Shown piece after piece: positions 16,992 through 25,789 of a stretch of 64,000 nt of DNA (position 1 is the stretch's first letter; each line of letters opens with the position of its first letter). The notes under the pieces are model-generated. The model was given only the letters and a program-made list of their open reading frames with translations, searched no databases and had not been told where the DNA came from. The stretch is taken from NCBI RefSeq assembly GCF_001038625.1, contig NZ_CP011803.1, positions 1,550,001 to 1,614,000 of the forward strand, written 5' to 3'. The position numbers and the translations under genes were made by a program. The DNA comes from Clostridium carboxidivorans P7. GTDB lineage: Bacteria; Bacillota; Clostridia; Clostridiales; Clostridiaceae.

Positions 16992-18572
16992 GTGAACATT
17001 GACTTATTTAAAGAAGAATTAAGCAATCTTAAATATAATAGTGAGATTAAAAACAAGAATGAAATTTATGTAGACGTTGAAATTTCACATGTTAAATCGT
17101 TAATTAGTTTATTTTTAGTAAAATATAAATTGAAATTTATTGCGCAATTTTGTGTTGATAACAGTAATGAAGAAAATGCCCAAAATGATTTTATGATTAA
17201 CATTATACTTTCTAATAGTAAGAAAAGGTATTTTGTAATAGTACGATATAAGACTCAAGAAGAAATTAAAACTTTCCAGGATATTTTGTTCCAAAGTCAT
17301 TTATTTGAAAGAGAAATGTGCGACTTATTTGGTTTGAAAATAAAAGATGGTATAGATACTAGGAAAATTGTTAAACATGAAAAATGGCCTGAGGATGTAT
17401 ATCCATTAAGAAAAAGTTTCCCTTATGGTGCTAAATTAGAAGAAAAAAATGAAATTTTGCCTTATAAATGTAAGGAAGCTTTTGGAGATGGAGCTTATCA
17501 AATATCTGTAGGACCTGTGCATGCAGGTATAATTGAACCAGGACATTTTAGATTTAGTGTTATAGGTGAAGCTATTGAGAATCTAGAACTCAGGCTTAAT
17601 TATAAGCATAGGGGAATAGAAAAGATTTGTGAAAATGTAGATGCAAGTAAGCTTAATCTTGTATTTGAAAGAATGGCATGTGAATCCTCTGCAGCTTATG
17701 CTGAAAGTTATGCTCTTTTAGTTGAAAAGTTATTATCTTATGATACACCTCAAGAAATAAAAGCATTAAGAGTAGTGCTTTTGGAATTAGAAAGAATATA
17801 TAATTTTTTAGGTGATATATCTGGCATATGTGTGGATATTGGATTTAGTTATCCTGCTAAAAGATTTGGAGCTTTTGGGGAACAAATTCACAAGCTTTGT
17901 GAAAGAATAACTGGAAGCAGGTTTATGAGAAATGTTATTATTCCCTGCGGTATAAATATAGATTTTACAAAGGAACATATTGAAGATATTAAAAAGACTT
18001 TAAATGGTATGAAAAAGAGAATGGATAAGATTATAGAAATCACATTGGATTCTGTTTCTTTTTTAGATAGAGTTGAAAACACTGGGATAGTACGTAATAA
18101 AACTGCTAAAAAGCTTTATATGACTGGTATCACCGGAAGAGCTTCTGGAATTAATTATGATGTTAGAAAGAGCTTCCCTTATGAAATATATGGCATTCTA
18201 AAAAAGAATAATAATACCCTAGAAATTGGTGGGGTTTTTGAAAGGTACAAATTAAAAATTAAAGAAATTTATGATGCTTATAATTTTATTTTTGCTTCAT
18301 TAGATTTTATAAATAAAGACATTTTAAAAACTAAAACTGAATTTAAGTTAGTAGAGGAAACAGAAGCACTTGCTGCTGTGGAAACAGTAAAGGGTGAACT
18401 TATTGTATATGGTAAGGTTGGTAAAGATAATAAATTCAATAGAATTTATTTTAAAACACCTTCTGTTACTAACTGGAATGGTCTAACCTATGCAGTTCTT
18501 GGAGAAATAGTACCAGATTTTCCTTTGTGTAATAAGAGTTTTAATATGTCTTATTCTGAAAATGATAAGTAG
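16992..18572 (+). CDS. HyfG/NuoCD-like large subunit lacking the NiFe-binding cysteine motifs
   Basis: A fusion of a NuoC-like domain (about 1-150) and a NuoD/hydrogenase-large-subunit domain. GAYQISVGPVHAGIIEPGHF and YKHRGIEKICE are standard family segments. The first NiFe motif, normally R-x-C-G-x-C, reads RMACESS (17670-17690): the two cysteine positions are Ala and Ser. The C-terminal motif, normally D-P-C-x-x-C, reads FPLCNKSF with only one Cys (18528). A functional NiFe site is therefore unlikely, the defining trait of Ehr complexes. No C-terminal protease-processing tail or maturation genes are seen. Start is GTG 16992, about 10 bases from AAGGA; the earlier GTG 16983 is too close. Confidence 0.88.
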   Translation: MNIDLFKEELSNLKYNSEIKNKNEIYVDVEISHVKSLISLFLVKYKLKFIAQFCVDNSNEENAQNDFMINIILSNSKKRYFVIVRYKTQEEIKTFQDILFQSHLFEREMCDLFGLKIKDGIDTRKIVKHEKWPEDVYPLRKSFPYGAKLEEKNEILPYKCKEAFGDGAYQISVGPVHAGIIEPGHFRFSVIGEAIENLELRLNYKHRGIEKICENVDASKLNLVFERMACESSAAYAESYALLVEKLLSYDTPQEIKALRVVLLELERIYNFLGDISGICVDIGFSYPAKRFGAFGEQIHKLCERITGSRFMRNVIIPCGINIDFTKEHIEDIKKTLNGMKKRMDKIIEITLDSVSFLDRVENTGIVRNKTAKKLYMTGITGRASGINYDVRKSFPYEIYGILKKNNNTLEIGGVFERYKLKIKEIYDAYNFIFASLDFINKDILKTKTEFKLVEETEALAAVETVKGELIVYGKVGKDNKFNRIYFKTPSVTNWNGLTYAVLGEIVPDFPLCNKSFNMSYSENDK

Positions 18573-18580
18573 GTGATGAA

Positions 18581-19309
18581 ATGAAGTTTTTATTAGATAG
18601 AATAAAAAATGGAAAAGATACTGTTAAAAATCCTCTTACAGATAACCCATATAGTTATGGAAGGATAGAAGTTTGTAATGATAATTGTACAGGCTGCGGT
18701 AAATGTGTACAGGAGTGTTTAGTTGACGCTGTTTCCATTAAAAAAGATACTAAACACAAAAGCATTGATATAGATTTTAAAAAATGCATTTATTGCAATA
18801 ATTGTGTTGATGCATGTCCATCTAAAGTATTAAAGAGCAGTAATGATTATAAAATGGCAAGCATTGAGATATTAGGACAAGAAGTTAAAGAAAAAATATA
18901 CAGCAAATTTAAAAGATCCTTAGTTTTAAGATCTGTTGATACAGGGTCTTGCAATGGATGTATGATGGAAGTATCTAATACACAAAATACATACTATGAT
19001 TTATCAAGATATGGTATTAAGTTTGCAGCATCTCCAAGACATGCTGATGGAATAGTGGTTACAGGTCCTGTTACCTTAAACATGAAGGAAGCATTAATAA
19101 AAACATATGATGCTATTTCAGATCCTAAGATTGTTATAGCAGTAGGCAGCTGTGCTTACAGTGGAGGTATATTTAAGGATGGATACAGCGTTTGTGAAGA
19201 TTTAAATGAAATATTGAAAGTTAACCTGGTTATACCAGGCTGTCCACCATCTCCACAGGCAATACTTTATGGAATGCTTAAAATTATTAACAAATTAGAT
19301 GAAGAGTAA
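18581..19309 (+). CDS. Fusion of a two-cluster ferredoxin (HyfH/NuoI-like) and a HyfI/NuoB-like small subunit
   Basis: A 242-residue electron-transfer subunit. The N-terminal third has two classic C-x2-C-x2-C-x3-C motifs, NCTGCGKCVQEC and KCIYCNNCVDACP, for two 4Fe-4S clusters. The rest is a small hydrogenase/NuoB subunit: CNGC (from about 18949), GSC in VIAVGSCAYSGG and PGCPPSPQ supply the four ligands of the N2-like proximal cluster, all intact. HyfH and HyfI are separate genes in E. coli, so this joins the electron entry and exit clusters in one chain. It is the last gene of the operon, nine bases after the large subunit, and is followed by a terminator. Confidence 0.92.
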   Translation: MKFLLDRIKNGKDTVKNPLTDNPYSYGRIEVCNDNCTGCGKCVQECLVDAVSIKKDTKHKSIDIDFKKCIYCNNCVDACPSKVLKSSNDYKMASIEILGQEVKEKIYSKFKRSLVLRSVDTGSCNGCMMEVSNTQNTYYDLSRYGIKFAASPRHADGIVVTGPVTLNMKEALIKTYDAISDPKIVIAVGSCAYSGGIFKDGYSVCEDLNEILKVNLVIPGCPPSPQAILYGMLKIINKLDEE

Positions 19310-19322
19310 ATAATACAAAGTT

Positions 19323-19366
19323 AAAGCTGGAATAACCTAAAACTAATGGTTTATACCAGCTTTTAT
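19323..19366 (+). terminator. Intrinsic terminator of the hydrogenase-like operon
   Basis: AAAGCTGG (19323-19330) pairs with CCAGCTTT (19356-19363), extended by an inner TAACC/GGTTTA pairing, and is followed by a T-rich run. It lies just after the last operon gene. Confidence 0.8.
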
Positions 19367-19426
19367 TTTTAACAATGAAAATTGAAGATCAGGTTGCTAT
19401 AAATTTTTTATTAGAAAATAAGTCAC

Positions 19427-20362
19427 TTATAAATCTAAATCCCAGCGCTCTTCTAAAATATCTTTTCCCCAAGTTGTATTTTCATGAGTTTGTGTTATTT
19501 TAAATCCTTCGCTGGCATAAATATGTCTAGCTGTTTTGAGACAGGAAATTGTTTCAAGAAAGACATGTTTATAACCTTTTTTACGGCAAAAATTAAGTGC
19601 CATATCAACAAGTTTATGACCTAAGCCTCTGCCTCGGGTTTCAGGTTCAAGCAGGAAATATCTCAAGTGCGCTGTTTGGTTATCAAATTTAGAAATGGCG
19701 ATACTTCCAACAGCTTTACCATTCATCTCAGGTATAAGCATACATTCTTTTTCACTATCATAATTCTGTACAAATTCATGAACGCCTTTTTCTACATAAT
19801 CACCAAAAATAGGTGACAAGTTGTATTCTTTTGCATATAAAGTTTTATGTTGTAAGATGATATTATTTATGTCGTTCTTGATAAAATTTCTTATATTAAT
19901 TGGATTAACTGTTTCTGAAAATTTGTTTTTTATAATCTTCATTGCATCTAAAACTTTTGTAAGCTCATCTTCAGTTAAATGTTCAATCAAATTTTCCATT
20001 TGTTCATCTGATTTTTTGCTAAGAATATTTATAGTGTGAGTACCTTTTTCTGTTATTAAAACAAAATTTATACGATTGTCTTCTTTAGATTGAATTTTAG
20101 TTATAAGTTCATTCTTTTCCAAGTGTTTTATTATTCTGCTCATATAACTTCGGTCAATTTTAAGCTTGTTTACTAAAATGTTTGCAGTGCATTGATTCAA
20201 CTTGCTAATTTCAAGCAAAACCCTTACTTCTGTTAAAGAATAACCACTGTCTAAAATGTGTTGATCAAGTAATCCAAGCACATTTGTATAAAATCGGTTA
20301 AAACGTCTAATTTCACTAACAGCATTTAATTTCACTAACAGCATTTAATTTATCATTCATAA
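19427..20362 (-). CDS. MarR-GNAT fusion regulator, with a frame break at its start
   Basis: About 305 residues: an N-terminal MarR winged helix (about 10-140, with VRVLLEISK, IDRSYMSRIIKHLEK and NELITK) fused to a C-terminal GNAT acetyltransferase (EPETRGRGLGHKLVDMAL is the acetyl-CoA loop). The AAAAGGAG site at 20374-20381 serves ATG 20362, which would give MNDKLNAVSEI. A 19-bp tandem duplication (20313-20350) shifts that frame into a TAG after 14 codons. The long frame open now begins at ATG 20344, which has no binding site of its own. Expression may depend on reinitiation or on loss of one repeat copy. Its own promoter carries two palindromic operators. Confidence 0.85.
20313..20350. repeat. 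19-bp tandem duplication inside the start of the MarR-GNAT gene
   Basis: TTTCACTAACAGCATTTAA occurs twice head to tail (20313-20331 and 20332-20350). With one copy the frame from ATG 20362 runs straight into the MarR domain; with two copies it is out of frame, because 19 is not a multiple of three. Confidence 0.95.
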
Positions 20363-20392
20363 TTTTTATACTCCTTTTATCTAATAATGGTG

Positions 20393-20441
20393 GACTTAGT
20401 CCATAAATATATTGTAAAACAATTAATGGACTAAGTCAACT
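20393..20441 (-). promoter_or_regulatory. Promoter of the MarR-GNAT gene with two palindromic operators
   Basis: On the minus strand TTGACT (20441-20436) and TACAAT (20418-20413) are spaced by 17 bp. The palindrome TGGACTTAGTCCA (20393-20405) lies near the transcription start, and TGGACTAAGTCAA (20429-20441) covers the -35. This arrangement predicts autorepression by the MarR half of the protein. Confidence 0.65.
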
Positions 20442-20680
20442 ATTTCTATCATTGGATTATTATGAAAATAAGGTGTAGTTAGTGGGAGACAAGATAAATT
20501 TCTAGTATAAGTAAGGATAACATTTAATCGATTTAGAAAAACAAAAAAATATTAAAAGTATAATTTTATTTAGAATGTATTAAAATTGTATAGTAGTACA
20601 ATTTCTTATGAGATATGATATCATAAATCAAATAGTTGAAAGTAAACATAATAAAAAAGTAACGATTATAGGTGGATGAA

Positions 20681-21916
20681 ATGAAAAAGCAAATTAGAAG
20701 GTTAATTATTTTATTAGTAAGTATCATAGTAGTTTTAGTTTTTTTAGGTAATTGTAGCAAAACAAATAGATACACACATTGGATTGGTACATGGAATGGA
20801 AGTGCATCAGATTTTACTTTATATAAATTGAGATATAAAAATCAAACTTTGTGTACAATAGTAACTTCAACTTTTGGTGGCTCAAAAGAGAGAATAAAAA
20901 TATCAAATGAATTTGGAACTGGGCCTATTAATATTGGTGAAGTGAGTTCTGCTGTAGTTAATTCAGATGGGAGTGCTTCTAAAAGTTTAAAAAAGACACT
21001 TACTTTTGGTGGTAAATCAACTGTAGATATTGATAAAGGAAGTTTTGTGTGGAGTGATCCTTTTGAACTTGATATAAAAGCATTGGATAAAGTAGCTGTA
21101 AGCATTTATGTTACAAATGAAGTTAAAAATGTAACTGGTGCTTGTGGGGGCGTTGAATCTTATTTTTCAAAAGAAGGAAATTTTACAGACTCAGTTGATA
21201 CAAGAAATGACTTTAAAGCTGTTTACAAAAATGGAGCTCTTAAAGTATCCCCATTTTTTACGTCTATGGAAGTAATGACCTCTAAAGAAAATGGTTCTAT
21301 TATTGCATTTGGAGATTCTATAACCACTTTATCCTGGCCAGATTATCTTGTAAAACGATTGAATGATGCAAATATAAAAAATTTATCTATAATTAGAGAA
21401 GCTATTAGTGGTAATAGGATTTTACATGATAGTGAAAGTACTCTTCATGGATTGTGTGGACCATCAGGAATTTCAAGATTTGAAAAAGCAGTTACAGATC
21501 ATCAAGGAGGAAAGTATGTAATTGTTTTAGAAGGTGTTAATGATATAATGCATACAGGGCCAGGAGGACCAGCTCCAGCATCTGAAATTGTAAGTAAAGA
21601 TGAAATAATTGATGGACTTAAAACATACATTGAAATAGCGCATAAACATAACTTAAAAATATATGGTGCAACGATTATGCCATTTGGAGGATATGAAGTA
21701 TATAGTCCTGAGCTTGACGTTAAGCGTAAAGAAGTCAATGAATGGATTAGAACTAGTGGAATGTTTGATGGAGTAATTGATTTTGATAAAGCTACTCTTG
21801 ATCCTAATAATCCAACAAAATTATTACCACAATATGATAGTGGGGATCACATTCATCCAAGCGATGTAGGAAGTGAAGCTATGGCAAATATGGTTGATTT
21901 AAAACTTTTTAAATAA
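20681..21916 (+). CDS. SGNH/GDSL-family hydrolase lipoprotein
   Basis: Secreted esterase-type protein of about 411 residues. A charged N terminus and hydrophobic helix end in the lipobox-like FLGNC near residue 24, so it is probably lipid-anchored outside the membrane. The catalytic domain has the GDSL block FGDSITT, the Gly of block II, GVND of block III, and the Asp-x-x-His pair in DHIHPSD. The order matches XynE-like carbohydrate acetylesterases. The GTG at 20672 is too near the AGGTGG site, so ATG 20681 is the better start. The preceding stretch has palindromes such as TATGATATCATA but no second gene. Confidence 0.87.
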   Translation: MKKQIRRLIILLVSIIVVLVFLGNCSKTNRYTHWIGTWNGSASDFTLYKLRYKNQTLCTIVTSTFGGSKERIKISNEFGTGPINIGEVSSAVVNSDGSASKSLKKTLTFGGKSTVDIDKGSFVWSDPFELDIKALDKVAVSIYVTNEVKNVTGACGGVESYFSKEGNFTDSVDTRNDFKAVYKNGALKVSPFFTSMEVMTSKENGSIIAFGDSITTLSWPDYLVKRLNDANIKNLSIIREAISGNRILHDSESTLHGLCGPSGISRFEKAVTDHQGGKYVIVLEGVNDIMHTGPGGPAPASEIVSKDEIIDGLKTYIEIAHKHNLKIYGATIMPFGGYEVYSPELDVKRKEVNEWIRTSGMFDGVIDFDKATLDPNNPTKLLPQYDSGDHIHPSDVGSEAMANMVDLKLFK

Positions 21917-21937
21917 AGTTTAATTTTAGGGTACAAT

Positions 21938-21963
21938 AAGGGAAGTTCAAACTGACTTCCCTT
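21938..21963. terminator. Hairpin between converging genes, probable weak terminator
   Basis: AAGGGAAGT (21938-21946) pairs with ACTTCCCTT (21955-21963). The tail is AAAAATA rather than a T-run on the plus strand, so termination strength is uncertain. It sits between the SGNH lipoprotein gene and the opposing CPBP-like gene. Confidence 0.5.
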
Positions 21964-21973
21964 AAAAATAACC

Positions 21974-22654
21974 TTAGCTTATTATAGAACATATTATTGA
22001 AATTAAATTGACTGAACCATGTGCTACTATAGGTACTATAAGTCTTCTTCTTTTAATATAAAAAGCATACCAAAGTAAACCAGCAATAAATGAAATTCCC
22101 GTTGTATGCCAATCGAAAACACCAAAAATAATATTACTTATTAAGACAGATACAAGCATTCCATATTTTTCTTCTAAAAATAATTTTGAGTATAGTCTAA
22201 ACACAATTTCCTTAACAAGAGGAGCAATAATAACTAATGTTAAAAATTGAATTAAAATAGGAGTCAAATCCTTTTGTCCTGATCCAATACCTTTAATAGG
22301 AGTGAATGAAACTATTAGTACAGTTATAATAAAAGTTAATATTCCGCCTAAAAGTCCAAATAAAATATCGCCAATTAATTTATTTTTATCTATAATTTCT
22401 TTTTTTAATAATTCAGGGCTTACACCTCTTTTTTTTAAATCTTTTAAATAAAATGGAAGCATGACAAGTAATATTACAGCTAAATAATAGATATAAAAGT
22501 TACTCCAGGTTTGTAATGCTGATTTAATATTCTTACCATTAGTGAAGTAAGGAATTGCAATAAATGAGATGCCTACAACTAAGCAAATTATAGATAACAC
22601 TGACATTGTAGGTATTACAGCTTTTCCATTAAGATTTTTAGTCTTTTCATTCAT
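21974..22654 (-). CDS. CPBP-family membrane protein (CAAX protease-like) with an altered catalytic motif
   Basis: A 226-residue protein with about seven membrane helices. It has the CPBP/Abi layout: motif 1 APLVKEIVFR, motif 2 in IIFGVFDWH and motif 3 VAHGSVN. In active members motif 1 is EExxxR; here the first Glu is Lys, while the second Glu, the Arg and both His are kept. The protein may be inactive as a protease or use altered chemistry. CPBP proteins in Firmicutes are often linked to peptide immunity. It is separate from the ABC operon upstream, which ends in a terminator at 22781. Confidence 0.8.
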   Translation of the reverse strand: MNEKTKNLNGKAVIPTMSVLSIICLVVGISFIAIPYFTNGKNIKSALQTWSNFYIYYLAVILLVMLPFYLKDLKKRGVSPELLKKEIIDKNKLIGDILFGLLGGILTFIITVLIVSFTPIKGIGSGQKDLTPILIQFLTLVIIAPLVKEIVFRLYSKLFLEEKYGMLVSVLISNIIFGVFDWHTTGISFIAGLLWYAFYIKRRRLIVPIVAHGSVNLISIICSIIS

Positions 22655-22780
22655 AAAATAACCTCTTTCTTTTTTGATTTTGTATTAATCATGTCAAACA
22701 CAATAAATATCATAGTTATCAATTGAACTAACCAATAATTTCTTTGTCCATTCACATAATATAAGAATTTTAAGTAATAA

Positions 22781-22823
22781 AAAAGTTACTGAAGTCATAA
22801 TTTTTATGACTACAGTAACTTTT
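22781..22823 (-). terminator. Intrinsic terminator of the FtsX-type ABC operon
   Basis: A near-perfect 18-bp stem (left arm from 22781, right arm to about 22823) lies immediately after the last gene on the minus strand and overlaps its stop codon; a T-run follows in the minus-strand direction. Confidence 0.75.
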
Positions 22824-23937
22824 ATATATTTAGGTTCTCATAATTCATGCATTTGAACTTCCGTAAATAAATAAGCATATTTACTAAAGAAACAGATAAA
22901 GGAATTAAAAAGGCTGTAATAATATACTCTAGCTTAAAGCTTAATACATACTGACCTTTTGGCATCCATATAGTTATATTTAAAAGTTGTGTAACTATAA
23001 TTGCAATTATAATACCTGTTATAAAACCTAATAAATTTAAAAGAAAGCTTTCTTTAAACAATTTTTTCAAAAGAAAGTTTCTTTTATAGCCAATAGCACG
23101 TAAAATAGCAAATTCATTTTTCCTACTAATAAAAATGATATAATTTAAATTTCCAAGAGAAATACTTAAAACTATAATTATAAGGAAATGAAAAATATAT
23201 ATAAAAGAATCCAAACTTTTGATGTAGTCATGAATTTGGCCTTTTACAGTTTTATAATCAGATATTATTATATTGCTGTTTCCTAAAGTTTTAATATGAT
23301 AAGTAAGATTATTGTTATTTGTAGAAAACATTATGCTGTATTTCAAAGCATTTTCTTTTGAAGTATTAAATTCATTAGAAGTAATTGCAATATTAACTGG
23401 ACCATCTATAATTCCACACACTATATACTTTTTATCCATTACTATATTCTTTTCAAAACTGCTTGAAATGCTTTGTCCAACTTTAATTTCATTTTGTTTT
23501 GCATATTTTAAAGGTAGTATTATTTCATCTTTATTTAAAGAAGGAAGCTTACCTTTAACTAGCTTTAAATTAAATATATTTAAAAGTTTAGAAACATCAT
23601 TTTGAAAAACATTATAGCTATTGAAGCTGCTGCCACCAAAGGGATTATCATATTGCAAGTGGCCATTGACGCTAATTATTGGAATTATATCCGCTGCAGG
23701 GGAATTAGTCTTAATTTCATTAATTACATTACCTGGTATAGGCATTTTTGAATTTGAGGTAACAATAGTAACTTTTTCAGCCATATTTAAATTGTTTAAA
23801 TTAAGTGCATAATTACTGCTAGATATTAATATTGAAACAAAGTAAACTAAAAATACACTAAAAATCATGGAAATAAAACTTGGTAATATTTTATTTATAT
23901 TATTTATCAAATATGTTATAGAGGAAAGAGGTTTCAT
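22822..23937 (-). CDS. FtsX-like ABC transporter permease (second of pair)
   Basis: About 371 residues: one N-terminal helix, a large extracytoplasmic MacB-type domain (about 55-255) and three C-terminal helices with the FtsX signature around ISRKNEFAILRAIGYKRN. The frame is open beyond this into the ATPase gene, but AAGAGAG precedes ATG 23937, four bases after the ATPase stop. With the neighbouring ATPase and the other permease it forms a MacB/LolCDE-like exporter or mechanotransmission complex. Such transporters next to NarL-type regulators often respond to peptides or cell-envelope stress. Confidence 0.86.
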   Translation of the reverse strand: MKPLSSITYLINNINKILPSFISMIFSVFLVYFVSILISSSNYALNLNNLNMAEKVTIVTSNSKMPIPGNVINEIKTNSPAADIIPIISVNGHLQYDNPFGGSSFNSYNVFQNDVSKLLNIFNLKLVKGKLPSLNKDEIILPLKYAKQNEIKVGQSISSSFEKNIVMDKKYIVCGIIDGPVNIAITSNEFNTSKENALKYSIMFSTNNNNLTYHIKTLGNSNIIISDYKTVKGQIHDYIKSLDSFIYIFHFLIIIVLSISLGNLNYIIFISRKNEFAILRAIGYKRNFLLKKLFKESFLLNLLGFITGIIIAIIVTQLLNITIWMPKGQYVLSFKLEYIITAFLIPLSVSLVNMLIYLRKFKCMNYENLNI

Positions 23938-23941
23938 TTTA

Positions 23942-24616
23942 TCACTCTCTTTCTTTGTCAATGCTTTCGATTGTACCATCTAGCATGTTTATGACATGAT
24001 CTGCATTTTTAAGTATAGAATGATCATGAGTTACAATTATAATCATAGTATCTTTTTTATAATTCTCAAGAAAATTTATAACTTTTTTAGCACTAGTATG
24101 ATCCAGTGCAGCAGTAGGTTCATCAGCAAAAATTACTTTAGGATCATTTATTAATGCTCTTGCAATTGCAGTTAATTGTCTTTGTCCTACAGAAAGCTGA
24201 TGAGGCTTTTTATCTGCAAGGTGAGCAATACCAAAGCTATTTAAAATGGAAAAGGCTTTTGCTTTTGAAGTTTTACTGTCATCATTTATTGGAGTTAATA
24301 CATTTTGCATAACTGTCATATAATCAATTAAAAAATGCCTTTGAAATATAAATCCAAATTCTCTTCTTCGAATATTTTCATTTTCAGAAGGGGAAACTTT
24401 GCTGTAATCTAAATCATTATAGTAAACTTTACCAGAGGTAGGAATCTTAAAACCAGCTAAAGCATATAAAAGAGAACTTTTTCCACTGCCAGAAGGTCCC
24501 ATAATTCCTATAAAGTTTCTTCCATCAAGAGATAAATTTATATTTTTAAGTGCATAAGTTGGTACTTCTTTATCTATATCATAAATTAAATTTACATTTT
24601 CCATTTTAAAAAGCAT
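23942..24616 (-). CDS. ABC transporter ATP-binding protein (LolD/MacB type)
   Basis: A 224-residue ATPase. Walker A is GPSGSGKSS (about residue 40), the signature is LSVGQRQ and Walker B is VIFADEPTAALD, followed by the H-loop IVTHDHSI. The Q-loop with RREFGFIFQRHFLI is the LolD/FtsE-like type that pairs with FtsX-family permeases. It is flanked by two such permeases in one minus-strand operon and would drive both. Confidence 0.93.
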   Translation of the reverse strand: MLFKMENVNLIYDIDKEVPTYALKNINLSLDGRNFIGIMGPSGSGKSSLLYALAGFKIPTSGKVYYNDLDYSKVSPSENENIRRREFGFIFQRHFLIDYMTVMQNVLTPINDDSKTSKAKAFSILNSFGIAHLADKKPHQLSVGQRQLTAIARALINDPKVIFADEPTAALDHTSAKKVINFLENYKKDTMIIIVTHDHSILKNADHVINMLDGTIESIDKERE

Positions 24617-24628
24617 TAAAAATCACCT

Positions 24629-25765
24629 CTAAGTTTTTTCAATCATATTGATTGGGTCAAGTTTATTAATCATTGAATTTACAGGAATTATTGTAAAAAG
24701 AGTTGTAAATAATGGAATATAGGAACATACAATAAATGCTTTTAAATCTAATACTATGCCCAAAGCTCCACAACTTTGAAATATATAATATTTATCTATG
24801 TAACTTAAAACAATACCTATAATTAATCCTAAAATATATGAGATAAAATTAACAAGAAAAACTTCAAATATAACATTTTTTAATATTTGTATTTTAGTGT
24901 GACCAATGGCATTTAATATACCAAGATCTTCTTTTCTATTTAAAAATTGAACGTATTTAGAACTGCCAACAGTAATTACCATCAAGAAGATAGTTAATAT
25001 AGTTATAATATCTAATATTTTTGAGAAATCTAAACTTCTTTTTAGTTCAACACTCATAGTATTCATAGTTTCTGGCAGAATTGTGTCTTTAGGCAGAGAA
25101 TCAACTAATTTACTAACTTCATTAAATTTATTCTTTTTAGGAAATATAACAAGTCCGCCTTTAGATACTATTGAAGTATTATTTTCATAGGAAACAGCAT
25201 CATTTATTGGTGCTACCGAAACCATATTGTAACCTTTAAGTATACCAACAACTTTATATTTACCATAAAGGCTATCAAGATTGTTTACTATAGACCCTAC
25301 ACTATCTCCAATATGTAAATTCCTATTTTTTGCAACTAAATAATGCACTGCAATTTCATTCTTACCTTCAAGAGGAAGTCTTCCAGAAAGTACAGTAATA
25401 TTTTGTTTATTTAAAAAATAATTTATATCATTGTTATTTAAAGCTAACACTTCACTATCAGCAGAAATTCCCATAATATTATAGTTTAGTGCATACCATT
25501 TAAAAGGAATAATCTTTTCTACATTCACATCTCTTTTTACAGTATTTAAAATATCCTTAGGTATAGAATTTTTACTGCCAAAAGATTTAATTCTAGCATA
25601 AGTTTCATATTGGGAAAGATAAAGTTTGTAAAAGGAAACTTCAACTGATTTTATAAAAGTATTAGTTACATATAAAAAAGCTATTACAATAGCAGCTGAA
25701 ACAATTGAACATATAAAGCTTTTTTTATTACCTCTGTAGTAATTTAAAATAGATATAGGCTTCAT
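24629..25765 (-). CDS. FtsX-like ABC transporter permease (first of pair)
   Basis: A 378-residue membrane protein with an N-terminal helix, a long extracellular domain (about 45-245) and three C-terminal helices; LNRKEDLGILNAIGHTKIQ is the conserved cytoplasmic loop of FtsX-type permeases. It begins with MKPISILNYYRGNKKS, close to the MKPLSSI start of the other permease, so the two are diverged paralogs that probably form a heterodimer. It lies 24 bases after the response regulator gene. Confidence 0.88.
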   Translation of the reverse strand: MKPISILNYYRGNKKSFICSIVSAAIVIAFLYVTNTFIKSVEVSFYKLYLSQYETYARIKSFGSKNSIPKDILNTVKRDVNVEKIIPFKWYALNYNIMGISADSEVLALNNNDINYFLNKQNITVLSGRLPLEGKNEIAVHYLVAKNRNLHIGDSVGSIVNNLDSLYGKYKVVGILKGYNMVSVAPINDAVSYENNTSIVSKGGLVIFPKKNKFNEVSKLVDSLPKDTILPETMNTMSVELKRSLDFSKILDIITILTIFLMVITVGSSKYVQFLNRKEDLGILNAIGHTKIQILKNVIFEVFLVNFISYILGLIIGIVLSYIDKYYIFQSCGALGIVLDLKAFIVCSYIPLFTTLFTIIPVNSMINKLDPINMIEKT

Positions 25766-25789
25766 AACTTATTCACATCCCTTAAATAA

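Noticed and set aside
12072..19309. Calling the operon a functional hydrogenase 4 or formate hydrogenlyase
   Set aside because: The NiFe cysteine motifs are absent and there is no formate dehydrogenase or maturation gene nearby.
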